Positions 26,058 to 35,195 of a DNA stretch of 64,000 nt are shown here, piece by piece. The position numbers and the translations under genes were made by a program. The first letter of the stretch is position 1; each line of letters starts with the position of its first letter. The stretch comes from JAOAFZ01 sp964412815 (GTDB taxonomy: Bacteria > Patescibacteriota > Microgenomatia > UBA1406 > GWC2-37-13), in contig CAYPQF010000026.1 in NCBI GenBank assembly GCA_964412815.1, forward strand, positions 358,156 through 422,155, written 5' to 3'. Under the pieces are notes generated by a model. It saw only the letters and a program-made list of their open reading frames with translations. It did no database searches and was not told where the DNA came from.

Positions 26058-26082
26058 GGCACCCGGAATAGCTCCGGGTGCC
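26058..26082 (+). terminator. Strong hairpin terminator after kup
   Basis: GGCACCCGGA at 26058-26067 pairs perfectly with TCCGGGTGCC at 26073-26082 around a 5-nt loop, followed by TTCACTTT. The GC-rich composition ends here and the AT-richer background resumes. Confidence 0.75.
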
Positions 26083-26154
26083 TTCACTTTATCAATTATA
26101 TCCCCTCCTTACTTATTTCAGAACAGTTCAGGGTATAATATCCTTTATAAAAGT

Positions 26155-26841
26155 ATGCAACAAATTGAACAATTTATTCTTAACCTTGCTTCACAAATTC
26201 CCCTCGAACTGTTTGTCATCCTGGGGTCAATCATCGAAGATGTGATTGCGCCAATCCCGTCGCCGCTGGTAATGACTTCCGCAGGAAGCATCGCATTGGC
26301 ACAACAGGCACCCTGGCTTCGCATTGCGTGGATTATCGTGTTATCTGCCGCGGCCAAAACAGCAACCGGAGTACTGTTTTATATTATTGCTGACAAAGCT
26401 GAAGATATTATCCTGAAGCGCTTTGGAGTATTTTTGGGAGTAAGCCATAAGCAGGTAGAGTCTATCGGAAAGATGTTTAATGGTGGATGGCGAGACGAAG
26501 CAATTCTCCTTTTTCTCCGAGCGCTGCCGATTATGCCGACCGCACCCGTCTCGGTGATTGCAGGATTTATCAAGATCAAGATGGGAATGTATATCCGGGC
26601 AACCTTTATCGGTTCAATCTTCCGGAACACTTTTTTCTTTATTGTCGGTTATTCAGGACTGGCAATTTTTGAAGAGATGGTACAAAGTACCGAATCAATT
26701 GCCGATGTGATTCAGTATAGTATTGCAGCTGCTATCGTTCTCATCTTCCTGTTCGTAGTCTATAAGAATAACAAAGATGTGATAGTGGAGTTTATCGAAA
26801 AAAAACTGAGTTCAAAAGATAAAAAAGACACTCATTCTTAA
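26155..26841 (+). CDS. DedA/VTT-domain membrane protein
   Basis: 228 residues. The N-terminal re-entrant region with E-D-V-I-A-P-I-P-S-P and the later F-L-R-A-L-P-I-M-P-T-A-P motif followed by a G-x-I-K-I-K-M helix mark the VTT (DedA, SNARE-associated) family, which includes undecaprenyl-phosphate and phospholipid flippases. It lies far from uppS but could serve the same carrier cycle (inference). A TATAAT hexamer lies 15 nt upstream. Confidence 0.88.
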   Translation: MQQIEQFILNLASQIPLELFVILGSIIEDVIAPIPSPLVMTSAGSIALAQQAPWLRIAWIIVLSAAAKTATGVLFYIIADKAEDIILKRFGVFLGVSHKQVESIGKMFNGGWRDEAILLFLRALPIMPTAPVSVIAGFIKIKMGMYIRATFIGSIFRNTFFFIVGYSGLAIFEEMVQSTESIADVIQYSIAAAIVLIFLFVVYKNNKDVIVEFIEKKLSSKDKKDTHS

Positions 26842-26912
26842 GCGGTACCTTCTGGTTATTGTTGATATTTATCACATGAGGTATAATTATAAGATAGATT
26901 TTACCTCCTCGT

Positions 26913-29429
26913 ATGAAATCAACTGTGTTAAGGGAGCTTGTTGCAGCAGCGCAAAAAGACTACCTATACTGGCAATCAATCAGAGACGAAACAACTACCT
27001 CCGACGTACATAACGCCATTGCGTTCTATGCCCAGTTTTTTGAACAGATCAGCAACGGACTCAACTCTGTGTACCCCTATCACGCTGCGGAGCAGTATAT
27101 AGCGCGCTATCATGAGCGAATACACTTTTTTGCACTCCAGGAACAGGAGTTTGCACCCGCTGCTGACCGTCTCGTAGAAGAGATGGTTACTTCAGGGTAT
27201 TCTCCGGTCGCAAACCTGAACCAGGAGCAGGTTTCAGCAACTATTCAACAAAAATGGAAGCGCTGGTACTTTTTACTTGATCGACTTTCCGCTCAAGATT
27301 TTAAACGGTACAAGCAGATTATATTTCAGGTAATTACCTACGACATCACTTCGGTCTTTCACCCCGGCAGCCTGGATGCCCGCCTCCTTGAAGCATACAC
27401 CCAGCAATTTACCACAGATGCTGACTTGTATGCTTTCTATTCTCTGTTAGGAGAAGCTCTCCGGCTACCTGAGAGTTTTGTCCGGTATTTGTTCTGGAAA
27501 GCATCGTTTCCATCTGACTGGGATTCAGCAGATGATCCTGAACAGATCAAGTCATTCAAGCCGCAGCTTCAGCAGATTATCAGAACATCAGCCGAAAAAA
27601 CAGGTGGACTTAAATCGTTCCGGTCTTTTATCTCTGCTCAGAAAAAGTATGTTACCGTAACCTATCAACAGTCTCTCAAACTAATACCGGCATACCAGGA
27701 AGCGGTCGAGACACTCCAGTCACTGCTTACTCCGTCTGTGATCACGGGTGATCAGAATGCCCGGGATCAGTTTGCCGCTCACGCTGTTACCAGACTCACT
27801 GCCTTGGCTGGAAATCCGATTCAGGCCTTTGATGAAGCATCTGTTATGCAGTATCTGGTAGAAAAGGTCAAACGCTGGCAACACTTATTACTGGACGAAC
27901 AAAAACGTGTTTGTATCAGCTTTATGGCGCACGACATGCTGCGTGTGTTTTATGAACGGGATCTGGACACGTACCTGATTGCTACCTGCCAGTATCAGCA
28001 ACTGAACGAAGAGTCCATTTTACGGATTATTGCCGGGCGCTCACTCAAGTATAGTGATACGTTTATTAGCTATATTCTGTTTACCCGCCGGTTTCAGAAG
28101 TGGCAGGATAGTTTTGATTTATCGCAGGCTGATACGTTATCTCCACAATTTTTAGCCGCGTTGCAGCATGTAGAGTTTGCTTTTACGACCTTCGAAAAAC
28201 TTCCCAAGAACCGATATGCCGGATTGATGAAAAACTACACCGCTTTCTTTGCAGTTAAAAAGATAATTGAGGTATACTTCGAAGGAAAAGATGCTGTTGG
28301 ATCTCCCCGCGAGCGTCTGGAAGAGCTATACCGACAGCTTGCAAAATCCAAAGCAAAAGAAGATGCCACCGCAGATGAGATCTCCGTATATCTGAAGGAA
28401 TATCTGACAAAAAAACCAAAGGTCCTGAGTGAATCGACCTTTGACGAAGCGCTCTACTGTATACTCTGGCAGGCAGTACAAACATCTGAATCAAAAGAGC
28501 TGACACCACTACTCGAAGATGACGCCACCCGAGATGAGTATCTACAGCTTATCTATTACCGCTTTGACGCTTATACCTTTAACCGCATTATGGCAACCAA
28601 TTATGCGGGTCTCGCCAACCTGTTTGGCACCAAAGGGTTTATTATTCTGATTGAAGCATATCTGATTGGTTCGGGAATTGAGCATGTGATAAATTATTTT
28701 GTTGAGGGATCGGTAGGAACAGTCTACAGTATCTTTGCAAATCTACCGTTTGCAGATGGATCGTTTGTTTCTCCCAAACTGATGGAGACGTTTAATACTT
28801 CGTTTAACTTTGCCCTGAATGCATTTAACGAGGGCTGGCTGCAAATGGATTGGGGGAAAACCTTCCTTTCGCTACTGATTCCGATTATTCTGATGTTCCT
28901 GATAACGAGTTACAATTACGCATTTTTTAAACTGAACCGGGAGGACAATCGTGACCGCAGTTTCAAACGGCTTTCTGCATCGATAAAACGCTGGATCGAG
29001 AAGAAAACGATCCGCGTCAATCTCACCAGAAAACGTGAGTTCAGTATTTTTTTTGAGTCGTTTAAGGCGTTTCTCCTTCTGCTTGAAACATTTTATATTA
29101 TTGCCATACTGTATGCTCTTGGCTTTGCACCAACACAAATCGCACTCTTTTTCTTTCTCCTGAGTACCATCTGTCTGTCAGCGTATCAAGGTAACAAATT
29201 AAAAGATGAGGTTACATTGGGAACCAGTGAGACTATTTCCGATACGGTTCGCGACTTTATCTTTATTCCGATTATCGAACTGGGAAAGTTTTTGGGAGGG
29301 CAAGCAAAATCAATTAACTTTATTCCATGGTTAGTCAAGACCGGTGTCGAACCACTGTACCGGTTTGTAATTCGCATATTCCAGTCGTTTATCAGTTTCC
29401 AACGTGAAAAGAAAGAAGAAATTATATGA
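26913..29429 (+). CDS. Large membrane protein of unknown function
   Basis: 838 residues. Residues 1-550 are helical and soluble, with several Y-x-x-Y and Q-Q-rich segments resembling alpha-solenoid repeats. Hydrophobic segments follow at about 566-590, 650-672, 720-742 and 745-765, and the C-terminus is basic. A TATAAT-like element precedes the ATG by about 26 nt. Its stop overlaps the following 65-residue gene (ATGA), so the two probably work together at the membrane. I do not recognise the family. Confidence 0.65.
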   Translation: MKSTVLRELVAAAQKDYLYWQSIRDETTTSDVHNAIAFYAQFFEQISNGLNSVYPYHAAEQYIARYHERIHFFALQEQEFAPAADRLVEEMVTSGYSPVANLNQEQVSATIQQKWKRWYFLLDRLSAQDFKRYKQIIFQVITYDITSVFHPGSLDARLLEAYTQQFTTDADLYAFYSLLGEALRLPESFVRYLFWKASFPSDWDSADDPEQIKSFKPQLQQIIRTSAEKTGGLKSFRSFISAQKKYVTVTYQQSLKLIPAYQEAVETLQSLLTPSVITGDQNARDQFAAHAVTRLTALAGNPIQAFDEASVMQYLVEKVKRWQHLLLDEQKRVCISFMAHDMLRVFYERDLDTYLIATCQYQQLNEESILRIIAGRSLKYSDTFISYILFTRRFQKWQDSFDLSQADTLSPQFLAALQHVEFAFTTFEKLPKNRYAGLMKNYTAFFAVKKIIEVYFEGKDAVGSPRERLEELYRQLAKSKAKEDATADEISVYLKEYLTKKPKVLSESTFDEALYCILWQAVQTSESKELTPLLEDDATRDEYLQLIYYRFDAYTFNRIMATNYAGLANLFGTKGFIILIEAYLIGSGIEHVINYFVEGSVGTVYSIFANLPFADGSFVSPKLMETFNTSFNFALNAFNEGWLQMDWGKTFLSLLIPIILMFLITSYNYAFFKLNREDNRDRSFKRLSASIKRWIEKKTIRVNLTRKREFSIFFESFKAFLLLLETFYIIAILYALGFAPTQIALFFFLLSTICLSAYQGNKLKDEVTLGTSETISDTVRDFIFIPIIELGKFLGGQAKSINFIPWLVKTGVEPLYRFVIRIFQSFISFQREKKEEII

Positions 29430-29623
29430 CAACGATACCAGAACAACATCCCCAACCAAAAGAAAAAAAGCAGGGTCGTTCTTTGCTCGAACATACCATG
29501 TTAATTCCTGGAGCCGTAATTGCCGGTGGTCTCCTGGTACTGGCAACAGGATTTGGCATCTACTCCTTTTTTGCATCGAAAAAGAAACAACAGAAAACCA
29601 AATCAACCAAACTGGATAGCTGA
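29426..29623 (+). CDS. Small single-helix membrane protein
   Basis: 65 residues: polar Pro/Lys-rich N-terminus, one hydrophobic helix (about 26-50), then a Lys-rich tail. Its start overlaps the stop of the 838-residue gene by 4 nt. Probably a partner subunit; no family recognised. Confidence 0.6.
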   Translation: MTTIPEQHPQPKEKKQGRSLLEHTMLIPGAVIAGGLLVLATGFGIYSFFASKKKQQKTKSTKLDS

Positions 29624-29666
29624 ACAACCGAACTCACGGAGGAACCCGCTGTTTCCTTCACCCTGC

Positions 29667-30127
29667 TTAAACCTGGAACTCATCATAATCTGTTGTTTGC
29701 TCTGCGGGTACTTCCTGTGTTCTCCCGCCCTGACTATCCCAATACTCTACCGTATCAATCTCTATACGTATTAGTACGACATGTGTGGATCATCAGGACC
29801 TTCCGGGAACCACCTCTTCATCCGTTCGGACCAGAACTGATTCACCTTCTCTGAGTCTTTAATTATTTCCCCCTGTCCATAGACAGCGACAAACGTATAC
29901 ATCTCTTCATCACTGAATGTGACGGTGACATGATCATTTTCCACTAGCTCCTGCACTTTGGTTGTCCGTTCATCGGTAATAAACCACAGGTTTCCTTCAT
30001 CGTCGCATTCTTGCAACCCCATTGGCCGGCTCGAGATCTGCCCGGAAGCATGAACAGTGTTTACCATCGCTATCTGAATAGGTGTTATCAATTGTTGCAG
30101 TTTTCGAATATCACTTGTTTCTGGCAT
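29667..30127 (-). pseudogene. Pyridoxamine 5'-phosphate oxidase-like (general stress protein 26 type), frameshifted
   Basis: The open frame (29771-30127) gives 118 residues and stops after D-D-P-H-M-S-Y. In another frame the sequence goes on with V-V-L-I-R-I-E-I-D-T-V-E-Y-W-D-S to a TAA at 29667. Removing one CA from the CACA at the junction (near 29782-29788) restores one continuous protein of about 152 residues ending in D-Y-D-E-F-Q-V, the normal length and C-terminal motif (E-Y-W-D) of this flavin-binding split-barrel family. So a 2-nt duplication has broken the gene, unless it is a sequence error. The N-terminus is typical (I-S-S-R-P-M-G and F-I-T-D-E-R-T-T-K). Confidence 0.82.
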
Positions 30128-30211
30128 AAAGTATATATAACTAGTACTTTGTAATACTAATCCGTGATAATGAAGACTGGATTACAGAAGTTCTAAAATT
30201 GTGTAAGACAG

Positions 30212-30550
30212 TTATACTTTTTCCTGTTTTGCTGCTTCTTCTATATCTTTATGCATCTCCTGCTTCATTGCATGAACCGCAGTCTTAATCTTTTCTTCGA
30301 CGTTATGAATATGTTCTTTCAGGAGAGACCACAGGTCATCGTGTTTTTGTTCGGCAATATGAGATAAGGCTTTTTTCTTCTGATCTTCCGGAAGCTCTGA
30401 TAAAACAGTATCAATTACCACATGATGAATTGTTGTTTCCAGAATGCCGTGCAACTCTTTTTTTTCTTCCGGATCAAGTTCAATATCATCCAATGCAATA
30501 TAGAGGGAATCTATTTCGATGATGTGGCTGTAAAAATGTTTCTGTTTCAT
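30212..30550 (-). CDS. Small helical protein, unknown
   Basis: 112 residues, all-helical, charged, no membrane segment. The N-terminal 60 residues (with L-D-P-E-E-K-K-E-L and S-E-L-P-E-D-Q-K-K) look like a short helical family common in CPR genomes. It follows the next gene on the same strand with a 5-nt gap and is probably co-transcribed with it. Function unknown. Confidence 0.65.
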   Translation of the reverse strand: MKQKHFYSHIIEIDSLYIALDDIELDPEEKKELHGILETTIHHVVIDTVLSELPEDQKKKALSHIAEQKHDDLWSLLKEHIHNVEEKIKTAVHAMKQEMHKDIEEAAKQEKV

Positions 30551-30555
30551 ACGTG

Positions 30556-31437
30556 TTATAATTCTACCGGTCCTAATGGGATTTTGTCTTCTGGATCATC
30601 TATAAAATAGTACAATACCGGTCCTTTCTGGCCTCCATTAACCCGTTCGAGATAGCGCATAACTTCCGGTGAACCACCCAGGTGTTTACCCGTAAACTCT
30701 GCCGGGCCGGCATCGCCGATGCAGACCACCATTGCTTTTCCGTTCTCAGGATTTACTACCAGCATTTTACGATACTTAAACCACATATAATACTCATTTA
30801 CATTCTCGTTAAAACCAGGCGCGAGAAAGGTTGGTGCCGCAATATAATACTTTTCTCGTTCGATATCTTTCTGGGTAAGGGCCTCATATGAAGGAGCAAA
30901 ATACCCCCATGCACCACGCCCGGGAGCCATCCCTGATGGAGCGAACGTCTCTTCTGCCGGTGTCTGAAAATGAGTAGCCATCGTATCTCCGGGATAGCGC
31001 ATTAAGTGTTGTTCAGCGCCGATGAGACCGTAACTTCTGTTCAGTCGCTTACCTTCATAGACAGCTTTGACCGGAATATGAAAATGACGCAGTAATACAT
31101 GCTCCACTTTCTGTTCCTGATCTTCGGTGAGCGGCACTACTTCTTCTGGAAGAACTGACTTCAGATCCTGAATCAGGCTTTGTTTTTTATCAACGCTTAT
31201 TTCTTTGGGAGCCTTATCCTTTTGTGGAGTCGAGACAGGTTCTACCGAAGCAAGTGTCGGTTGAGCCATCATAATCAGGCTTGCCAGCGAGCTGAGCATA
31301 AACTGTGTCGATGATTTTTGAAGCCAGGTCAATGATTCATGATGATCAGCCCATATTTTTTGGTGAAGATGCTTCTGGCGCTTTGACCAGGTTTTTTTCA
31401 GATGCTCAAAATGCGATCGTCGCTTTTTGGGAGGCAT
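30556..31437 (-). CDS. Exported protein, possible double-psi beta-barrel domain
   Basis: 293 residues. A long basic N-terminus (1-45) precedes a hydrophobic signal-like segment (46-63, ending T-L-A-S-V), a linker, and a C-terminal domain (160-290) with K-M-L-V-V-N-P-E-N-G-K, V-V-C-I-G-D-A-G-P-A and G-G-S-P-E-V-M. The G-D-A-G-P motif and strand pattern are reminiscent of 3D/RlpA-like double-psi barrels that act on peptidoglycan; this is a weak match. TAGAAT ends 6 nt before the ATG. Likely surface-located. Confidence 0.6.
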   Translation of the reverse strand: MPPKKRRSHFEHLKKTWSKRQKHLHQKIWADHHESLTWLQKSSTQFMLSSLASLIMMAQPTLASVEPVSTPQKDKAPKEISVDKKQSLIQDLKSVLPEEVVPLTEDQEQKVEHVLLRHFHIPVKAVYEGKRLNRSYGLIGAEQHLMRYPGDTMATHFQTPAEETFAPSGMAPGRGAWGYFAPSYEALTQKDIEREKYYIAAPTFLAPGFNENVNEYYMWFKYRKMLVVNPENGKAMVVCIGDAGPAEFTGKHLGGSPEVMRYLERVNGGQKGPVLYYFIDDPEDKIPLGPVEL

Positions 31438-31560
31438 GTATTTATTCTACAGCACGACTTTCTTATGGTACAGTCTATTACAATAGTGTATAGTTTATTT
31501 AACATTTGTTAAGGTACGGCACAGTACAATAACAACTCTATTACTCGTTTATCTTCGCAT

Positions 31561-32655
31561 ATGAATGTCACCAGACTTATTGCAGCAACGGTACTGGTAG
31601 TTGCCGGTATTATAGGTGCCGCTATCTTCTCTCAACGCTCTTCTCAAACCAGTTTTTCAACAGATTCTACCCAGCCATCGGGACAGACCGGCAGTACCAA
31701 TCAAGGTGGTCCCCAAACAGAACCGGCTCATCCCCTGGCAATAGAGACGCTCCGGACAGGAGAATACCCGGGTAGTGAAATTGTCATAGAACAGACACTG
31801 GAACCGGGTTCTAATTACCAGCGGTACATTGCGTCATACAAATCTGAAGGCCTGAAGATATATGCACTGTTGACCGTGCCAAACGGTGAAAAACCAGCAT
31901 CCGGCTGGCCGGTAGTTGTCTTTAACCACGGATACATTCCACCTGCCGAATATCGTACAACTGAGCGCTATATTGCGTATACGGATGCGTTTTCCCGCAA
32001 TGGTTACATCGTCTTCCGTTCCGATTATCGAGGACATGGGAACTCGGAAGGGACAGCTCGTGGTGGGTATGGATCAAACGATTACACCATTGATATTCTA
32101 AATGCAGTAAGTTCGATCAAACAGTATCCGGATGCTGATCCGGAACGGATTGGTATGTGGGGACATTCGATGGGTGGACATATTACCCTGCGCCATATGG
32201 TAGTCAATCAGGATGTCAAAGCGGGTGTTATCTGGGCAGGTGTAGTAGCATCCTATCCCGACCTCCTGTACAACTGGCGTCGCCGGGGAGATGTGTTAAG
32301 CCCGGCAGTGTCTCCTCCCGGCCTTTCTAATCGAGGAGGTAGCTGGCGGCAGCAACTGATTGACGAATATGGCACACCGGAAGAAAACCCTGAATTCTGG
32401 GCCTCTATCTCTTCTGATGCATTCCTAGCAGATATTTCGGGACCGTTACAGATTCATCATGGAACAGCGGATAGTTCCGTACCTGTCGCCTTTTCCGAGA
32501 ATCTGCAAAAAAAGATGGAAGCTGCCGGAAAAGAAAGTGAACTCTATATCTATGAGGGAGATGATCACGACATTACGGCCAATTTTGGTATTGCAATGGA
32601 ACGTTCTGTTGCATTCTTTGACCAGCACCTCAAAGACGACCCTTCATCAGAATAG
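31561..32655 (+). CDS. Alpha/beta hydrolase, S9-like peptidase or esterase, exported
   Basis: 364 residues. An N-terminal hydrophobic helix (5-23) and a Ser/Thr/Gln-rich linker indicate export with an anchor. The hydrolase core has F-N-H-G-Y (oxyanion region), R-S-D-Y-R-G-H-G-N-S, the nucleophile elbow G-H-S-M-G-G, an Asp in H-G-T-A-D-S-S-V-P and the catalytic His in G-D-D-H-D-I. This fits prolyl-oligopeptidase-like hydrolases. The substrate cannot be told. Its stop abuts the convergent topoisomerase gene. Confidence 0.88.
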   Translation: MNVTRLIAATVLVVAGIIGAAIFSQRSSQTSFSTDSTQPSGQTGSTNQGGPQTEPAHPLAIETLRTGEYPGSEIVIEQTLEPGSNYQRYIASYKSEGLKIYALLTVPNGEKPASGWPVVVFNHGYIPPAEYRTTERYIAYTDAFSRNGYIVFRSDYRGHGNSEGTARGGYGSNDYTIDILNAVSSIKQYPDADPERIGMWGHSMGGHITLRHMVVNQDVKAGVIWAGVVASYPDLLYNWRRRGDVLSPAVSPPGLSNRGGSWRQQLIDEYGTPEENPEFWASISSDAFLADISGPLQIHHGTADSSVPVAFSENLQKKMEAAGKESELYIYEGDDHDITANFGIAMERSVAFFDQHLKDDPSSE

Positions 32656-33693
32656 TCAGACGTGTTTTTCCAGTAATGTAATAAGCGCAGTCTCGCTGGT
32701 AGTCAGGCCATGCTTACGGGTATCAGTTGTTGCAAAATGGTCAACGAGTTCCTGATTTTCATACGAGCTGATGACCGTAGGATGAATGTAATACTTTTTA
32801 CAAACAGTTGCCGTATTGCGTAGATGCTCAGAAACGGTTTTAACCGCAGTCCGTATATTCTTCTGCATTGCTTTTGGGGTATCAAAAATACCGAGTGTAT
32901 CCAAGGTAAGGGCAGCGACCATTGTACCACCCCAGGTACGAAAGTCTTTGGCAGTAAACTCTTCGCCGGTTATCTCATGCAGATACTCATTTACATCTCC
33001 CGAATCGATCCGTTTCCGTTGCTTATCTTCTGAGACATATTGAAACAGTTCGTACCCGGGGAGTTCTACACATTTACGGATCGTCTTTACCACACGAGGA
33101 TCCTCGATATCAACTTCGTGCATTACCCCGCTTTTTCCTTTGAAAGAAAATGTCACGCTATCTTTATGAAGATCAACATGCTTCATGCGGAGCGTCGTCA
33201 GTCCGTAAGACTGGTTGGTTTTTGCATACTCTTTGTTTCCAATCCGTATAAAGGTATTCTGGAGCAACCAGACTACCGTCGCCACAACTTTTTCTTTTGG
33301 TAGTCCACGAAGCTCCATATCCTGCTTTACCCTCCGACGTATGCGGGGAAGATTCTCTCCAAAAAACAGAACTTTATTAAACTTATGTTCCTGACACATC
33401 GCAAGCCAGTCTGTGTGATACACATATTGTTTGCGACCTTTTTCATCGTACCCTACCGCCTGGATATGTCCTTTCTCATCCGGCGAGATCCAGACATTCT
33501 TCCAGGCCGGGGGGATGTATACTTTTTCCAGCCTGTCGATGAGTATCTGCTCTGTTACCGGCTTACCGGAAGGATCAATAAACGTGGTTTTGTCACCCGT
33601 AATAATGCGAGAGTATCCCTTGGTGCTGCGATCGGTAATATAGCGAAGTCGTGCTTCTTTTGCAATCTGTTTGGGGTCTGTGATGAGATTCAT
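32656..33693 (-). CDS. DNA topoisomerase IB (poxvirus-like)
   Basis: 345 residues. N-terminal beta domain (1-90) and catalytic domain with the Arg of T-T-L-R-M-K-H, the Lys of F-K-G-K-S-G, the Arg of D-F-R-T-W-G-G-T and the nucleophile as the second Tyr of K-K-Y-Y-I-H-P. The position held by His in the vaccinia enzyme is Asn here (R-N-T-A-T), as in other bacterial members. It relaxes supercoils through a 3'-phosphotyrosine link. TATAGT ends 6 nt before the ATG. Confidence 0.94.
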   Translation of the reverse strand: MNLITDPKQIAKEARLRYITDRSTKGYSRIITGDKTTFIDPSGKPVTEQILIDRLEKVYIPPAWKNVWISPDEKGHIQAVGYDEKGRKQYVYHTDWLAMCQEHKFNKVLFFGENLPRIRRRVKQDMELRGLPKEKVVATVVWLLQNTFIRIGNKEYAKTNQSYGLTTLRMKHVDLHKDSVTFSFKGKSGVMHEVDIEDPRVVKTIRKCVELPGYELFQYVSEDKQRKRIDSGDVNEYLHEITGEEFTAKDFRTWGGTMVAALTLDTLGIFDTPKAMQKNIRTAVKTVSEHLRNTATVCKKYYIHPTVISSYENQELVDHFATTDTRKHGLTTSETALITLLEKHV

Positions 33694-33735
33694 AGAAATA
33701 CTATACTACGTTTCTACCGGCAACGCATATGAATT

Positions 33736-34092
33736 ATGGAAACACGTGAAAAAGAAGTAATTGTTCAGGATACTGGTATAGGTACTTCAACAACAGAACG
33801 GATGAGCACCCGGCAACAGGTTGGGGGAACTTCGGTTGCACGCGAAGCAACAACTACAGGTGAGCATATCCCGCAACAGAATCTTGCGCTTGGCAAAATG
33901 TACGAAGTACTCTGGTTTATTACCCATGTGCTGGCAACTCTTCTGGCGATACGGTTTATCTTGCTTCTGTTTGGAGCCAACCTCAGCGGGATAGCTGCTC
34001 TGATTTACGTGATTACTCAGCCCTTTGTATTGTTATTTCAAGGGATCTTTCCGGTTGTTGCAAAAACATCTACGACGGTACAACAGCTCTAA
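33736..34092 (+). CDS. YggT-like membrane protein
   Basis: 118 residues: polar N-terminus (1-55), then two hydrophobic helices (about 58-78 and 84-105) with I-R-F-I-L-L-L-F-G-A-N and I-T-Q-P-F-V-L-L-F-Q-G-I-F. This matches one repeat of YggT, which usually continues with a second pair of helices; here the frame stops shortly after. No continuation is visible in other frames, so it is simply short. Confidence 0.7.
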   Translation: METREKEVIVQDTGIGTSTTERMSTRQQVGGTSVAREATTTGEHIPQQNLALGKMYEVLWFITHVLATLLAIRFILLLFGANLSGIAALIYVITQPFVLLFQGIFPVVAKTSTTVQQL

Positions 34093-34148
34093 ATCACCAC
34101 CATTCTTATTGATTTCCGGTTTTCATACCGGTAGTATGCTTAACGCAT

Positions 34149-35177
34149 ATGATTTACACCAACACTCTGTTAGACGTTCGCCGTCTTTCAAAATACCAGA
34201 CAGAATATCCAGAGATTAAAGATCCAAGCGTAGTTTTTGCGAACGGGCAATGGCAGATGTATGCCTCGATTGGCCGATCAACTGATCAACAATGGATTGT
34301 CGGCAGATTTGTTGCTGAACAGCCGGAAGGTCCCTGGCAGGAGGTTGATGCTACCGAGTTTGACGGGATTAGCGGGCCACAATTGTGTGCACCAGCGGTA
34401 CTGTTTGATACACAAAACGGCACTCCTCAATGGAATATGTATATTCAGACCGCGTGCTTCGAAGAAAACGGAGTGATTGTTGAGGCCCGTTCTGATGACG
34501 GCCATACGTTTTCCAATGTTCAGGCATCAGTGGTAACCCGTGAGCATATTCAACCCAATAACCGTCACGAAGTAGTGGGTGTGTATGATGCCGGCATATC
34601 TACGGTCCAGATAGACGGTGAAGAGGTTGTCGCAATGATATTTTCAGGATACCGACGCGTTGGAAGCGGCGATATCTATTTAACCTGGAAAAAGAAAAAT
34701 GATCCGGAGAGTACCTGGGCATTACCCCAGCTCATTCTGGAACAGGAGAGTGTTCCGTTTCACAATCATCCTACCTATGAAAGTTATGAATGGGGCCTGG
34801 AAGGCGGTAAAATTGAGCAACTCGATAATGAACTCTTTATGCTGGTCGGAGTATGTTTCCTGCCGATGCCAAAGGGAGCAGAAGGCACACGGCAGCGGGT
34901 ATTTTTTGCCGCATCAATAAAACTGGATGGTCCGTATATTCCCCTGGGCACTCCATTTCCCCCACAACGATATGAGCAGCCGGGTGGTGAACATGGACAT
35001 CCGGACACCTTTATCTACAAAGACAAGCTGATAATTATCTATCAGGAGCGTCGTGGAGAGAGTCAGCCCTGGCACCTGCGATATGCAACGCTCGATCTGA
35101 AACAGCTGAAAACCTATGCAGAACAAACAATTGCATGGTCACCGCTTCATCAGATTCACCAAATTGTGACAGCCTAA
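34149..35177 (+). CDS. Five-bladed beta-propeller glycosidase-like protein
   Basis: 342 residues without signal peptide. The start I-K-D-P-S-V-V-F-A-N-G-Q-W and repeated blades with W-x-M-Y-x-Q-T and S-D-D-G-H-T-F resemble GH43/GH68/GH130-type propellers, where the D-P of the first blade carries a catalytic Asp. G-G-E-H-G-H-P-D-T-F and Y-Q-E-R-R-G occur near the end. Activity on a sugar is likely but the linkage is unknown. Confidence 0.72.
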   Translation: MIYTNTLLDVRRLSKYQTEYPEIKDPSVVFANGQWQMYASIGRSTDQQWIVGRFVAEQPEGPWQEVDATEFDGISGPQLCAPAVLFDTQNGTPQWNMYIQTACFEENGVIVEARSDDGHTFSNVQASVVTREHIQPNNRHEVVGVYDAGISTVQIDGEEVVAMIFSGYRRVGSGDIYLTWKKKNDPESTWALPQLILEQESVPFHNHPTYESYEWGLEGGKIEQLDNELFMLVGVCFLPMPKGAEGTRQRVFFAASIKLDGPYIPLGTPFPPQRYEQPGGEHGHPDTFIYKDKLIIIYQERRGESQPWHLRYATLDLKQLKTYAEQTIAWSPLHQIHQIVTA

Positions 35178-35195
35178 TTCTGATGGACGCGACTG

